A stretch of DNA of 64,000 nucleotides from Candidatus Flexifilum affinis (GTDB lineage Bacteria; Chloroflexota; Anaerolineae; Aggregatilineales; Phototrophicaceae), in assembly GCA_016713325.1 (NCBI GenBank), contig JADJPJ010000087.1, forward strand, positions 496,001 through 560,000. Reading direction: 5' to 3'. The notes beneath the pieces are model-generated. The model saw only the letters and a program-made list of their open reading frames with translations. It did not search any database and was not told the DNA's origin. Shown here piece by piece: positions 44,046 through 53,140 of this stretch (positions are counted from its first letter, which is position 1; every line of letters starts with the position of its first letter). Made by a program: the position numbers and the translations under genes.

Positions 44046-44056
44046 GTATTTCACAA
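44039..44056. promoter_or_regulatory. Rex-type operator (also fits Crp consensus) upstream of ndh
   Basis: TTGTGAA-GTAT-TTCACAA is a perfect 18-bp dyad and matches the Rex consensus TTGTGAAn4TTCACAA exactly. It also contains TGTGA-n6-TCACA, the Crp/Fnr-family core, so the regulator cannot be decided from the site alone. It overlaps the -35 of ndh. Rex senses the NADH/NAD+ ratio, and NADH dehydrogenase genes are known Rex targets. purH starts 17 bp away on the other side. Confidence 0.65.
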
Positions 44057-44073
44057 CATATAGAGGAAACAGC

Positions 44074-45612
44074 ATGCCCCGTGCGTTACTCAGTGTCTAT
44101 GACAAGACAGGTATCCTGGAATTCGCTCAAGCCCTTCATCGCTTCGGATTCGATCTTGTTGCCAGCGGCGGGACCGAACGAGCCCTCCGCGACGCCGGGC
44201 TTCCGGTCGTGTCGGTTGAACAGATCACCGGCGTGCCGCATATGCTTGGCGGACGAGTAAAGACTCTCCACCCCGCCATCCACGCCGGCATCCTGGCCCA
44301 AAACAGCGAGCACGATCTTGACGAACTGCGGCAGTTCGGCTACGCTCCTTTCAACATCGTCGTCTGCAATCTTTACCCCTTTCAGGAAACGGTTGCCGAT
44401 CCGGGTGTGGCGTTGCAGGACGCGATCGAACAAATCGATATCGGCGGTGTCACGCTGCTTCGGGCTGCAGCCAAGAATTTCATCCACGTCGTGGTCGTGT
44501 GTCACCCGGCGGACTATCAGGCCATCCTCAACTGTTACGAAGCCGGCCAGACTGTTGATTTGGCGAAGCGCCGTGAATTCGCGGTGAAAGCATTTGCTCA
44601 TACGCGTGACTACGACACAGCCATCCACGCGTTTCTGACTCGCGACCTGCCCACCTCGATCGTCACGGACGAACTACCAGAACACCTTTCCCTGGCTTCG
44701 ACACGCGTCGATATGCTGCGCTACGGCGAAAACCCGCATCAGCAGGCGGCCTACTATACGCGTTTGCCCGGCACCGGCCCGCTCGGCGGATCGGTACTGG
44801 GAGGTAAGCAGCTTTCCTTCAACAACATCCTGGACCTGGACGCTGCCTGGCGTGCGGTCAGTTCCTTCGATGAAGCGACTGTGGTCATCGTCAAGCACCT
44901 GACGCCCTGCGGTATTGCCTCGGCTGACAGCATTACCGAGGCCTTCCCTGCCGCGCTGGCGTCTGACGCGGTCTCTGCGTTTGGGGGGGTTATCGCGGTC
45001 AACCGTGTGGTCGATGAGGAGTTCTTCGCGCGCCTTGGCAGCCTGTTTGTAGAAGCCATTGCGGCACCCGGCTTCAGCATTGGCGCTCAGGCGTTGTTCA
45101 CCGAAAATCGCAAGAACTGCCGCTTACTTCAGGTACCCGGCCGAGTGGATGGCACACAGCTCGAAATCCGCTCGGTTCATAATGGTTTGTTGGTCGAGCA
45201 TGTCGATCTCGGAGATCCGGAAGGTTCTGTCTACCGGGTCGTGACGCAGCGACAGCCCAATGAAGAAGAGCGCGAAAATCTCGCCTATGCCTGGAAAGCC
45301 GTCCAGCACGTGAAGTCGAATGCCATTGTGCTGGCGACTCACAATGCGACCGTTGGCGTTGGCGGCGGTCAACCCAACCGGGTGGATGCCGTGCGCACCG
45401 CAATCGAGAAAGCCGGCCCGCGGGCGGCGGGGAGCGTGCTTGCGTCCGATGCTTTCTTCCCCTTCCCCGATGGTGTGGAAGCAGCGGTGGCGGCTGGCGT
45501 GACCGCCATAATCCAGCCGGGCGGTTCCATTCGTGATCCGCAGATTATCGAGGTCGCGGATAAAGCAGATATCGCGATGATCTTTACCGGTGTGAGGCAT
45601 TTCCGACACTGA
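44074..45612 (+). CDS. purH: Bifunctional AICAR transformylase / IMP cyclohydrolase
   Basis: A 512-residue enzyme for the last two steps of IMP synthesis. The N-terminal IMP cyclohydrolase domain opens with 'LLSVYDKTGILEFA' and 'VASGGTERALR'. The AICAR transformylase domain carries 'RYGENPHQQAA' and 'VKHLTPCGIA' with the catalytic Lys-His. 'QPGGSIRDPQIIEVAD' is near the end. AGAGGAAAC precedes the ATG at 44074. The upstream extension of the open frame crosses the regulatory region and is not coding. Confidence 0.97.
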   Translation: MPRALLSVYDKTGILEFAQALHRFGFDLVASGGTERALRDAGLPVVSVEQITGVPHMLGGRVKTLHPAIHAGILAQNSEHDLDELRQFGYAPFNIVVCNLYPFQETVADPGVALQDAIEQIDIGGVTLLRAAAKNFIHVVVVCHPADYQAILNCYEAGQTVDLAKRREFAVKAFAHTRDYDTAIHAFLTRDLPTSIVTDELPEHLSLASTRVDMLRYGENPHQQAAYYTRLPGTGPLGGSVLGGKQLSFNNILDLDAAWRAVSSFDEATVVIVKHLTPCGIASADSITEAFPAALASDAVSAFGGVIAVNRVVDEEFFARLGSLFVEAIAAPGFSIGAQALFTENRKNCRLLQVPGRVDGTQLEIRSVHNGLLVEHVDLGDPEGSVYRVVTQRQPNEEERENLAYAWKAVQHVKSNAIVLATHNATVGVGGGQPNRVDAVRTAIEKAGPRAAGSVLASDAFFPFPDGVEAAVAAGVTAIIQPGGSIRDPQIIEVADKADIAMIFTGVRHFRH

Positions 45613-45646
45613 GCCGCAACCAACCCTTTTCGCCAACGGACTGCGA

Positions 45647-45655
45647 TGCTAAAAT
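45647..45655 (+). promoter_or_regulatory. Extended -10 promoter of the tRNA-Thr gene
   Basis: TGC-TAAAAT (45647-45655) is an extended -10 element about 12 bases before the mature tRNA 5' end. No strong -35 is seen, which an extended -10 can tolerate. Confidence 0.5.
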
Positions 45656-45667
45656 CTTTGTTGTCGT

Positions 45668-45739
45668 GCCACCCTAGCTCAACGGCAGAGCATTCGCTTC
45701 GTAAGCGAGAGGTTAAGGGTTCAAATCCCTTGGGTGGCT
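45668..45739 (+). tRNA. tRNA-Thr (anticodon CGT)
   Basis: A complete 72-nt cloverleaf: acceptor GCCACCC/GGGTGGC with discriminator T, D-stem GCTC/GAGC, anticodon stem TTCGC/GCGAG with loop TTCGTAA, and T-stem AAGGG/CCCTT with loop TTCAAAT. The CGT anticodon reads ACG threonine codons. CCA is not encoded. A promoter and a terminator flank it, so it is a single-gene unit. Confidence 0.95.
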
Positions 45740-45745
45740 CAAATG

Positions 45746-45787
45746 TGCCCGCACCGGTCTTACCTGGACCGCTGCGGGCATTTCCTT
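45746..45787 (+). terminator. Terminator after tRNA-Thr
   Basis: A long hairpin with tgcccgca/tgcgggca (45746-45753, 45773-45780) and an inner cggtc/gaccg stem is followed by TTTCCTT. It starts 6 bases after the tRNA 3' end. Confidence 0.75.
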
Positions 45788-45865
45788 GTGTGTGCACCGT
45801 CGGGAAACAACGCGCTTCGCCTTTCCGCGCGTTGACCCCGATCGAATTCTGGAGTCAGACCCGAT

Positions 45866-46522
45866 ATGACTGAACATCCCCGCCCTGTTACGATCGCGGT
45901 CGCCGGGGGCACCGGCTCTGGCAAAACCACGGTCTCCAATTCCATCCTGGCACGCGTCGGCAGCCATAACATTGCCTACTTGCCGCATGACTCGTACTAC
46001 CGCGATCTCGTCAACATCCCCCTGCTCGATCGTGATATCGTCAACTTCGACCATCCGGACGCACTCGACACCGCCCTGATGCGCGACCACATCCTTGCGT
46101 TGCAGGCGTGGCAGCCAGTCGAGATTCCAGTTTATGATTTCACCCATCATGCCCGCAAATCAGAGACCCTGACGGTCGAGCCTCACCCGATTATCCTGGT
46201 TGAAGGCATTCTCATCCTGGCGGAACCCTCGCTCCGCCCTCTCTTTGATGCAAAGATCTTTGTCGATACCGATGCCGACCTGCGTTTCATTCGCCGCCTT
46301 CAGCGCGACATTATGGAACGCGGCCGTACTGCCGAGTCGGTGATCAAGCAATACTTGCAGACGGTCCGCCCCATGCATATGGAGTTTGTTGAGCCCAGCA
46401 AGCGCTACGCCGACGTGATCATTCCCGAAGGCGGCTTCAACACAGTGGCCATCGACATGGTCTCGGATCGCATTCGCAGCATGCTTCGCGCTCACGCCCG
46501 GCACTCCGCCTCGGGGGATTGA
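45866..46522 (+). CDS. udk: Uridine kinase
   Basis: A 218-residue P-loop kinase that phosphorylates uridine and cytidine in pyrimidine salvage. 'AGGTGSGKTTVSNSI' is Walker A. 'HDSYYRDL' is the nucleoside-binding segment. 'NFDHPDALDTALM', 'PVYDFTHHARKSET' and 'ILVEGILILAEPSLR' are the conserved family blocks in order. GGAG precedes the ATG. The T-box leader begins about 50 bp after the stop. Confidence 0.95.
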   Translation: MTEHPRPVTIAVAGGTGSGKTTVSNSILARVGSHNIAYLPHDSYYRDLVNIPLLDRDIVNFDHPDALDTALMRDHILALQAWQPVEIPVYDFTHHARKSETLTVEPHPIILVEGILILAEPSLRPLFDAKIFVDTDADLRFIRRLQRDIMERGRTAESVIKQYLQTVRPMHMEFVEPSKRYADVIIPEGGFNTVAIDMVSDRIRSMLRAHARHSASGD

Positions 46523-46572
46523 CGTCGCCTGAGCAGCCGTGGTACAGTTTGAGCCAGAACTGCATATCCCAA

Positions 46573-46857
46573 CGACGATGACCGGGAAGAGTAAGCAGAA
46601 ATTGTTGTTTCAGAGAGCGTAGGCCAACGGCTGAAAGCCTGCGTACACAAGCCTGCCGAACGTCCCCCGCGAGTTGCAGCGCTGAACGCCTGATAGGTCA
46701 CTAAGCGCCGCCGGGTTCGCCCGTTATTGCGTCGAGAGCGCCTTTCTGTCTGAACGTCACCGGAGTTAACCCTCGGTGCCGGTCATGGCAGGGGAAGCAA
46801 GGTGGTACCGCGAATACGGCCCGTTTCGTCCTTGTTGATGAGACGGGCTTTTTATTT
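46573..46857 (+). promoter_or_regulatory. T-box riboswitch, probable valine specifier
   Basis: The leader opens with cgatgaccgggaagagtaag, followed by the cagagagcg element of Stem I. The specifier region reads gccgaacGTCccccgcgag, with GTC (Val) at 46663-46665 in the expected context. The T-box itself, aaggtggtaccgcg, is at 46799-46812. The terminator stem gcccgt/acgggc (46819-46824, 46843-46848) is followed by TTTTTATTTT. Uncharged tRNA-Val should stabilise the antiterminator and allow transcription of the methyltransferase and valS. The specifier assignment is by analogy with other T-boxes, not by folding. Confidence 0.9.
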
Positions 46858-46875
46858 TGCGACCGAGGGCGCGCC

Positions 46876-47646
46876 ATGCCGGCAAGAAACAACACCAACT
46901 CCTTCTACGATCAGATAGCCCGCTACTATCCTCTGTTCTTTCGCGACTGGGAAGTTCAGCTCGAACGCGAGGGCCTGGGGCTGCGCTCGATCTTTCGCAA
47001 TCAGGGGGTCACGCGCGTCCTGGATGCGTCCTGCGGCGCCGGTGCGCAGTCCATCCCTCTGGCGCAGCTCGGTTTCGAGGTCGTCGCGGCCGATCCCAGT
47101 CAGGGCATGCTCAAGAAGGCGATCGAGTTTGCCCGGCAGTACGGCGTGCGCGAAAAAATCAACTTCGTGAATGCCGATTTCATCGACCTTCCGAACGTCG
47201 TGTCGGGGCCGTTCGACGCCGTCATCACCAAAGGCAATGCCCTGCCCCATGTCACGGAAGACGTGGAGATCGAGGCAACTATCCGCAATTTCCACTCGCT
47301 TTTGCGTCCCGGTGGCTTCGTCGTGATTGGGATGCGTGATTTCGCACCGTTTATGGAGGATCGGCCTCGCTTTATTCCTGGCCTCGCCCATCGTCTCGAG
47401 GATGGCTCCGAGTTCATCACTTTCGAACTCTGGGAATGGCGCGATGGTCCCCCGGTACTGGCAAGGCAGAACCTTTTTCTCGTACAAGGAAAAGGTCGCA
47501 GCTATGAAACGACCAAGCGCAGGGTCATCTTTCGCCCACTGTCCACCGACGAGGTCAAGGTTGTCCTCCTGGAAGTCGGCTTTACCGCCATCGAGGACCA
47601 GTTCGACCGCTCAGAACGTATGTTGACTGCCCGGAAACCCGGCTAG
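46876..47646 (+). CDS. Class I SAM-dependent methyltransferase
   Basis: A 256-residue cytoplasmic methyltransferase. '[20 protein letters not shown]' is motif I (SAM-binding), '[11 protein letters not shown]' is motif II with the ribose-binding Asp, and '[14 protein letters not shown]' is motif IV. The pattern recalls glycine/sarcosine N-methyltransferase-like enzymes, but the substrate is unknown. GAGGG precedes the ATG, 18 bp after the T-box terminator. valS follows 13 bp later, so both are under T-box control. Confidence 0.85.
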   Translation: MPARNNTNSFYDQIARYYPLFFRDWEVQLEREGLGLRSIFRNQGVTRVLDASCGAGAQSIPLAQLGFEVVAADPSQGMLKKAIEFARQYGVREKINFVNADFIDLPNVVSGPFDAVITKGNALPHVTEDVEIEATIRNFHSLLRPGGFVVIGMRDFAPFMEDRPRFIPGLAHRLEDGSEFITFELWEWRDGPPVLARQNLFLVQGKGRSYETTKRRVIFRPLSTDEVKVVLLEVGFTAIEDQFDRSERMLTARKPG

Positions 47647-47659
47647 CCTGGAGAAGAAC

Positions 47660-50297
47660 ATGTCGAATCAGCAGATGCCCAAGAACTTCGACTTCAAAGA
47701 AGCCGAACCACGCCTCTATGACTACTGGGAAAAGCAGGGCTGCTTCAAGCCTGAAGCTGCACCTCCCGATGCTGAGCCGTTCGTCATCAGCATGCCGCCT
47801 CCCAACGTCACGGGTGCGCTGCACATCGGGCACGCGTTGTTCGTCACGCTAGAAGACCTGATGATCCGCTTCGAGCGCATGCGCGGTAAGGCGGCGCTCT
47901 GGGTGCCGGGGACGGATCACGCCAGCATCGCCACGCAGCTTCAGGTCGAGAAATTGCTGGCTGAAGAAGGCACGACTCGCGAAGCAATCGGGCGGGACAA
48001 ATTCCTGGAGCGAGCCTGGGAATGGAAAGAAAAATACGGCCGCACGATCGTCACTCAGCTCCGCCGCATCGGCGCAAGCTGCGATTGGGAGCGCGAGCGG
48101 TTCACCATGGACGCCGGTTTCTCGGATGCAGTGCTCGACGTGTTCATCCGTCTCTATGAACAGGGCCTGATCTACAAGGGACCGCGCCTGGTCAACTGGA
48201 GTCCGGGACTCAAGACCGCTGTCTCCGATCTGGAAGTTGAGCGTGAAGAAGAAATCGGCAAGCTCTATTTCTTCCGCTATCCGATGGAAGGTGGCGGTTT
48301 CATTCCTGTGGCGACCACTCGGCCCGAGACCATTCTGGGGGATACGGCAGTGGCGGTGCACCCGGAGGACGACCGTTATCGGCAGTTCATCGGCAAGAAT
48401 GCGCTGGTGCCCATGCTCAATCGGCCTATTCCCGTCATTGCCGATCCCTATGTGGAGCGTGAGTTCGGTACGGGCGCACTGAAGGTCACGCCGGCGCACG
48501 ATTTCAACGACTACCAGCTCGCCCAGCGGCACAGTCTGCCGATGGTCAGCATCATGAACCGCGATGCCACTCTGAACGAAAACGCCGGGCCCTGCGGGAC
48601 TGGATCGCTTCGAGTGCCGCAAGAAACTCTGGGACGACATGACCGCTGCCGGCATGACCATCGAGGTGAAGGATCACCTGATGGTTGTTCCGCGCACGCA
48701 GCGCGGCGGTGAAATTGTCGAACCGATGATCAGCGAGCAGTGGTTCGTGAAGATCAAGCCGCTGGCCGAAAAAGCGATCGCGGCGGTCCGCGATGGTCGC
48801 ATTCAGATTGTCCCCGATCGTTTCGAGAAGGTTTACTTCCACTGGCTGGAAAATCTCGACGACTGGTGCATCAGCCGCCAGCTCTGGTGGGGACATCGCA
48901 TCCCGGTCTGGTATGGCTCGGACGGATCCATTCATGTGGGCAAGTCGGCCCCAGGTTCATCGAATGGCGTGACCTGGACGCCTGACGACGATGTGCTGGA
49001 TACCTGGTTCAGCAGTGGTCTGTGGCCCTTTGGTACGCTGGGCTGGCCGAGTTCGACGCCCGATCTGGCGCGATTCTATCCGACCGACATCCTGGAGACG
49101 GGATACGACATTCTCTTCTTCTGGGTGGCCCGCATGATCATGCTCGGGCTCTGGTTCACGGACCAACCGCCCTTCCATACTGTGTACCTGCACGGGCTGG
49201 TGCGTGACAAGCTGGGCCGAAAGATCAGTAAGACGCTGGGCAACGTGATCGATCCGCTGGAACTGATGGAGCAGTACGGCACCGATCCGCTGCGCTTCGC
49301 CCTGGTGACCGGCAGCACGCCGGGCAACGACATCAACCTGGATACGGCGCGCGTCGAGCGGAACTGGCGCTTTGTCAACAAAATCTGGCAGATGTCCAAT
49401 TTTGTCACCCAGAATCTCGAAGGGCCGCTGGAGCCGGGTCTGCCGCCCCATCACACCCTCGACTTGCCGGCGCGTTGGATCGTGAGCCGGCTCAATCACC
49501 TGATCGCCAATGTCACGCGCCTCTTCGAGGCGTATCAGTATGGCGAAGCGGGCCGACAGATCGACGAGTTCCTGTGGAGCGAGTTCGCGGACTGGTATAT
49601 CGAGATCAGCAAGTATCCGCTCTACCAGGGAGATGCGGAAGCGAAAACCAGCGCACGCCGGGTGCTGTTCCACGTGCTGCGCAGCGCACTGGCCCTGCTC
49701 CATCCGTATATGCCGTTCGTGACGGAGGAGCTCTGGCAGTACATACCGCGCCATTCCGGAGACAGTGAGGCGCTCATTCTGGCATCCTGGCCGAAGGCCG
49801 ATGAGAGTTACTTCGACGATGAGGCCGAAGCGGAAATGACTCTGCTGATCGATCTGGTGCGCGGCATTCGTAATGTCCGCGATCAGTACAACGTTGAGCC
49901 CTCTCGCAGAATCACGGCATTGATTCGGCCAGGAACACACCGGGACGCGCTCGACTCGTGCAGCTATATGTTCTCGCGACTGTGCAACGTGGCCGATCAG
50001 CGTTTCATGGAGGACGGAGAGGGGACGCCGGAAAAAGCGGCCTCCGTGGTGGCGGGCGATGTGAACGCCTTCCTGCCGCTGTCTGATTTCGTGGATACCG
50101 CGGCTGAGTGCGAGCGATTGGCTCGTGAGCTGGACAAGCTGAATGAGCAAATCGGGCGTACGCAGGGGATGCTCGGCAACGAGCAGTTCGTCAGCCGCGC
50201 GCGTCCGGATGTGGTCGAGCGTGAGCGCGCCCGGTTGGAGACATTTCAGGCAAGCGCGCGTCAGATCGGTGAACGTCTCGCTTCGCTCTGTGGTTGA
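47660..50297 (+). CDS. valS: Valyl-tRNA synthetase, interrupted by a frameshift
   Basis: Two frames together make about 879 residues, the normal ValRS length. The first carries '[14 protein letters not shown]' (HIGH motif) and the editing domain ('[15 protein letters not shown]'). The frame breaks near 48592-48594 at 'NENAGP'. The expected next codons are Tyr-Ala-Gly-Leu-Asp, but the bases read CCCTGCGGGACTG, consistent with loss of two bases of a TAT or TAC codon. The second frame continues '[12 protein letters not shown]' and includes '[14 protein letters not shown]' (KMSKS-type) and the C-terminal coiled coil. ValRS is essential, so a sequence error is the likeliest explanation. Confidence 0.9.
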
Positions 50298-50298
50298 A

Positions 50299-50345
50299 CG
50301 CGAGACCGGGTCACCCTCATACGTGGAGGGTGACCCGGTCTCGCG
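50299..50345. terminator. 20-bp perfect-stem terminator after valS
   Basis: The arms cgcgagaccgggtcaccctc (50299-50318) and its exact complement (50326-50345) enclose a seven-base loop. It starts 2 bp after the valS stop and precedes the end of the convergent HEAT-like gene by 9 bp. It probably stops transcription from both sides. Confidence 0.75.
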
Positions 50346-50353
50346 CCACTTCG

Positions 50354-50581
50354 TTACGTTCTTGATCTGGGCTGATTCTTCACAAAAATCGCGCGCCCTG
50401 CTTCCTGTGCCGCTTGGCGTACTGCCGGATCGGGATCTTCTTTGAAGGTGGTTTCGAGGACAGCCATGGCCTCTATGTCTCCCAGCTCAGCCAGCTCTTG
50501 AATAGAGCGCAGCCGCACTTCCGGATTCTTGTCAGCGAGTCTGCCCAGATGATATGCCAGCAGTTTCTTCTCGACGCTCAC
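50354..50581 (-). CDS. Small HEAT-repeat-like protein
   Basis: A 75-residue protein containing a single HEAT/PBS-lyase-like unit ('NPEVRLRSIQELAELGDIEA' then 'DPDPAVRQAAQEAGRAI'). I chose the GTG at 50581, because GAGGGA lies six bases upstream; a longer frame starts at 50620. No partner is evident. It is probably a small interaction module. Confidence 0.6.
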   Translation of the reverse strand: MSVEKKLLAYHLGRLADKNPEVRLRSIQELAELGDIEAMAVLETTFKEDPDPAVRQAAQEAGRAIFVKNQPRSRT

Positions 50582-50669
50582 GGCAATTCCCTCTTCACAG
50601 TCAAGCTTCAGCAACCGCAATTATCCAGGATTATAACGGTTTACACTCGAACCTGTTCTACCGACCGGC

Positions 50670-50675
50670 TATAAT
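50670..50675 (+). promoter_or_regulatory. -10 box of the zinc-ribbon LysM gene, probably leaderless transcript
   Basis: A perfect TATAAT preceded by GGC ends 8 bp before the ATG at 50684. Transcription should start at about 50682, leaving no room for a ribosome-binding site, and none is present. Confidence 0.45.
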
Positions 50676-50683
50676 GTCCCGTC

Positions 50684-52045
50684 ATGGTTTCTTTCAAGAT
50701 TTGTCCAATCTGCGGCACACGTGCCCATCGCAGCGCGCCAATCTGCTCAACGTGTGGCGCCTCTCTGCATGATGTGCCCGAGACATCTGCCCGTTCTGAT
50801 CGTAAATCCGCGGGTGCACCCCAGTTCGAGCAGCGCTATGGCGAGATTGACCTGTCCGAACACGAGGCCAGCCGCCGTGGCGGTCTTCTCTTTGGGGGTC
50901 TCGTGGTGGCGCTTCTTGTGGTTGCGGCCGCCGTGGCGATACCTCTCCTCAGTCGTCTGATGCCAATCGCATCGGACACGACGCCGGCCGTGGAATTGAC
51001 GATTGTGTTGTCTCCGACTGCACCGATCATGCTGGAAACCAATACGCCCGCCCCCACCCCGGTGATCTCGACGGTCACGCCTCCGCCGCCAACGCCCATG
51101 CCGACCAGCACGCCTGGACCCTGCACACGCGTCGTGAACGCAGGCGACGACCTTATCAGCATTATCTTCAACTGCGGGCATCGCAGCCTGGATGTCATGG
51201 CGCAGGTACTCGAACTGAACAATCTCAGTTCTCCAGAGCTGATCCAGCTGGGCCAGGAGATTCTGGTGCCCTGGCCAACGCCCACTCCTGATCCCAACGC
51301 CGCCGCTGAAGTTGCAGTCGCTCCCACGGTCGATGAGACCCTGAATCCCGGAGCTGCGCTGCTGGCTTCCCTTCCCGATCCCAATGAGCAGAGCGGCGAT
51401 CAGTCTTTTGTCACCCAGACTCCGTTTATCCTGCCCACTGAGACTCTCCTGCCGGGCATCATGTACCATCTGGTGCAGCCCAACGAGAGCATGGCCTCGA
51501 TTGCCTATTCCTATCGAACCAACGCCGAGACACTTTCGCAGCTTAACCCGGAAATCGCCTTCTCCCAGTGCGACTTTGGGCTCGACACTGGCGGACCCAC
51601 CTGTATCGTCTTCCTCATCGCAGGGCAGCAGGTCCGCGTCCCAGCGCCAACGCCGACCCCCACACTTTCTCCTACACTCTCCGGCAGCGAAACACCGACG
51701 CCGACCTACACACCGACGTTCAATGCACCCAGTCTGATTTCGCCGCCTGACCGCACGTTCTTCCTGCGCAACGAATTGATCACTCTGCGCTGGGTGGGTA
51801 CTGGTGTGCTGGCGGAGGACGAGCACTATTTGGTGACGGTCAATGACCTGAATACCAATGCCGTGTTCGAAGCGCAGACGCGCGATCTATTCTTCATCCT
51901 GCCAGAGAGCTGGCAGAGTACAGCATCTCAACCGCATGACTACCAGTGGTCTGTGGGGGTTGTGCGAATGTCCGAACTGGATAATCCTCGCTATGTAACC
52001 GATCCGCGGCTCTTCACCTGGGAAGGGCGCGCCGAAACGAGCTGA
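50684..52045 (+). CDS. Zinc-ribbon membrane protein with two LysM-like domains
   Basis: A 453-residue protein. An N-terminal zinc ribbon (Cys7, Cys10, Cys21, Cys24 in 'CPICG' and 'CSTCG') faces the cytoplasm. A transmembrane helix ('GLVVALLVVAAAVAIPLL', about residues 71-88) leads to an extracytoplasmic part with Pro/Thr-rich linkers and two LysM-like domains ('CTRVVNAGDDLISIIF' and 'YHLVQPNESMASIAYSY'). The final 120 residues form a beta-rich domain. The next gene is a paralogue without the ribbon. It probably binds peptidoglycan. No catalytic domain is seen. Confidence 0.75.
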   Translation: MVSFKICPICGTRAHRSAPICSTCGASLHDVPETSARSDRKSAGAPQFEQRYGEIDLSEHEASRRGGLLFGGLVVALLVVAAAVAIPLLSRLMPIASDTTPAVELTIVLSPTAPIMLETNTPAPTPVISTVTPPPPTPMPTSTPGPCTRVVNAGDDLISIIFNCGHRSLDVMAQVLELNNLSSPELIQLGQEILVPWPTPTPDPNAAAEVAVAPTVDETLNPGAALLASLPDPNEQSGDQSFVTQTPFILPTETLLPGIMYHLVQPNESMASIAYSYRTNAETLSQLNPEIAFSQCDFGLDTGGPTCIVFLIAGQQVRVPAPTPTPTLSPTLSGSETPTPTYTPTFNAPSLISPPDRTFFLRNELITLRWVGTGVLAEDEHYLVTVNDLNTNAVFEAQTRDLFFILPESWQSTASQPHDYQWSVGVVRMSELDNPRYVTDPRLFTWEGRAETS

Positions 52046-52047
52046 CC

Positions 52048-53127
52048 ATGACGCGACTTCTCTTACTGGCTATTCTGATTGCCGGACTTGTTCTGGCAGG
52101 GTGTGAGCTTCAACCTGCACCACCCATAAGCCCTACCCCGCCTGAACCCCGGGAGACCGATACCACGGTGCCGACTCTGACACCCGTGCCACCTAGTCCG
52201 ACGGCGTCTTCAGCGCCGCAGGTGGCGACTTTGCCGCCGTCCGAAACGCCGCTTCCGACGGAGACGTTCACGCCCAGCCCGACATTCAGCCCATACGCAA
52301 CCTATGTCATTCAGTCGAATGACACGCTCCTGCACATCATTCAGCAGGCGCCCTTCTACTATCGCAACGCCACGGTGGTTGACGAGATCCTTCGCATCAA
52401 CCCGAACATTCTGAGCCCGGACCAGCTCCCCCCGCCAGGCTCGAGCATCCTGATCCCTTTGCCCACCCGCCAGCCCACTGCGGAGGGCTTCGATCTGACG
52501 CAGACCGCTCGGCCCAACCAGGTGACAGTCCCCGGTTTCTCAGACATCACTCAGGTTGAAGTTCGCGAGGGGATCACCATTCTGGGCATTGCCAGTGAGT
52601 ACAACGCCAACTTGCCGCTCCTGGCGACGCTCAACCCGCAGCTGTTCTTCATCAGCTGCGATTTCTCGAACCCCTCAGGAGGTCCGGACTGCAACGTGCC
52701 TCTGCGCGTAGGCGATACGGTCAATGTGCCTGCGCCAACGCCGACGCTTACGCTCTCCCCCACCTTCTCCGGACTGGAGACGGCAACGCCAACGCCAACC
52801 TATGCCCCACCGGTCGCCGTGTTCCCTCCGTCGAATGCCACGGCGCCGGGTCGAGCATTCCCGCTTCAATGGGTCAGCGCCGGCATCCTCCGTGAGGGTG
52901 AAGTGTATCTGATTGAGATTCAGGATCAGACTTCGGGGACACAACATATTGACATCGCGCGCAGCACGACCTACCAACTCCCGGACTTTCTGGTGCCAAG
53001 TGATGGTCAGACGCATACGATTGTATGGCGCGTGACGGTCGCGACCCAGAATGAACAAGGGGCATACCGCTTCATCAGCCCGCCGACCGATTTCCGAACG
53101 TTCTTCTGGCAGAGCCGCGCTGGCTAG
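52048..53127 (+). CDS. LysM-like lipoprotein, paralogue of the preceding gene
   Basis: A 359-residue lipoprotein with lipobox 'LVLAGCEL' (Cys19). A Pro/Thr linker is followed by two LysM-like units ('YVIQSNDTLLHIIQQ' and 'VEVREGITILGIASEY') and a beta-rich C-terminal domain. The blocks 'CDFSNPSGGPDC' and 'VPAPTPTLTLSPTFSG' align with 'CDFGLDTGGPTC' and 'VPAPTPTPTLSPTLSG' of the preceding protein, showing tandem duplication. Only 2 bp separate the genes, so they are co-transcribed. Confidence 0.8.
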   Translation: MTRLLLLAILIAGLVLAGCELQPAPPISPTPPEPRETDTTVPTLTPVPPSPTASSAPQVATLPPSETPLPTETFTPSPTFSPYATYVIQSNDTLLHIIQQAPFYYRNATVVDEILRINPNILSPDQLPPPGSSILIPLPTRQPTAEGFDLTQTARPNQVTVPGFSDITQVEVREGITILGIASEYNANLPLLATLNPQLFFISCDFSNPSGGPDCNVPLRVGDTVNVPAPTPTLTLSPTFSGLETATPTPTYAPPVAVFPPSNATAPGRAFPLQWVSAGILREGEVYLIEIQDQTSGTQHIDIARSTTYQLPDFLVPSDGQTHTIVWRVTVATQNEQGAYRFISPPTDFRTFFWQSRAG

Positions 53128-53140
53128 AAGAGCAGCAGAG

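Noticed and set aside
48957..50150. 397-aa open frame on the minus strand
   Set aside because: Antisense to the second half of valS.
51000..52820. Tandem repeat or CRISPR-like array
   Set aside because: The repetition is codon-level (Thr-Pro linkers) in two coding genes; no spacers of constant length.
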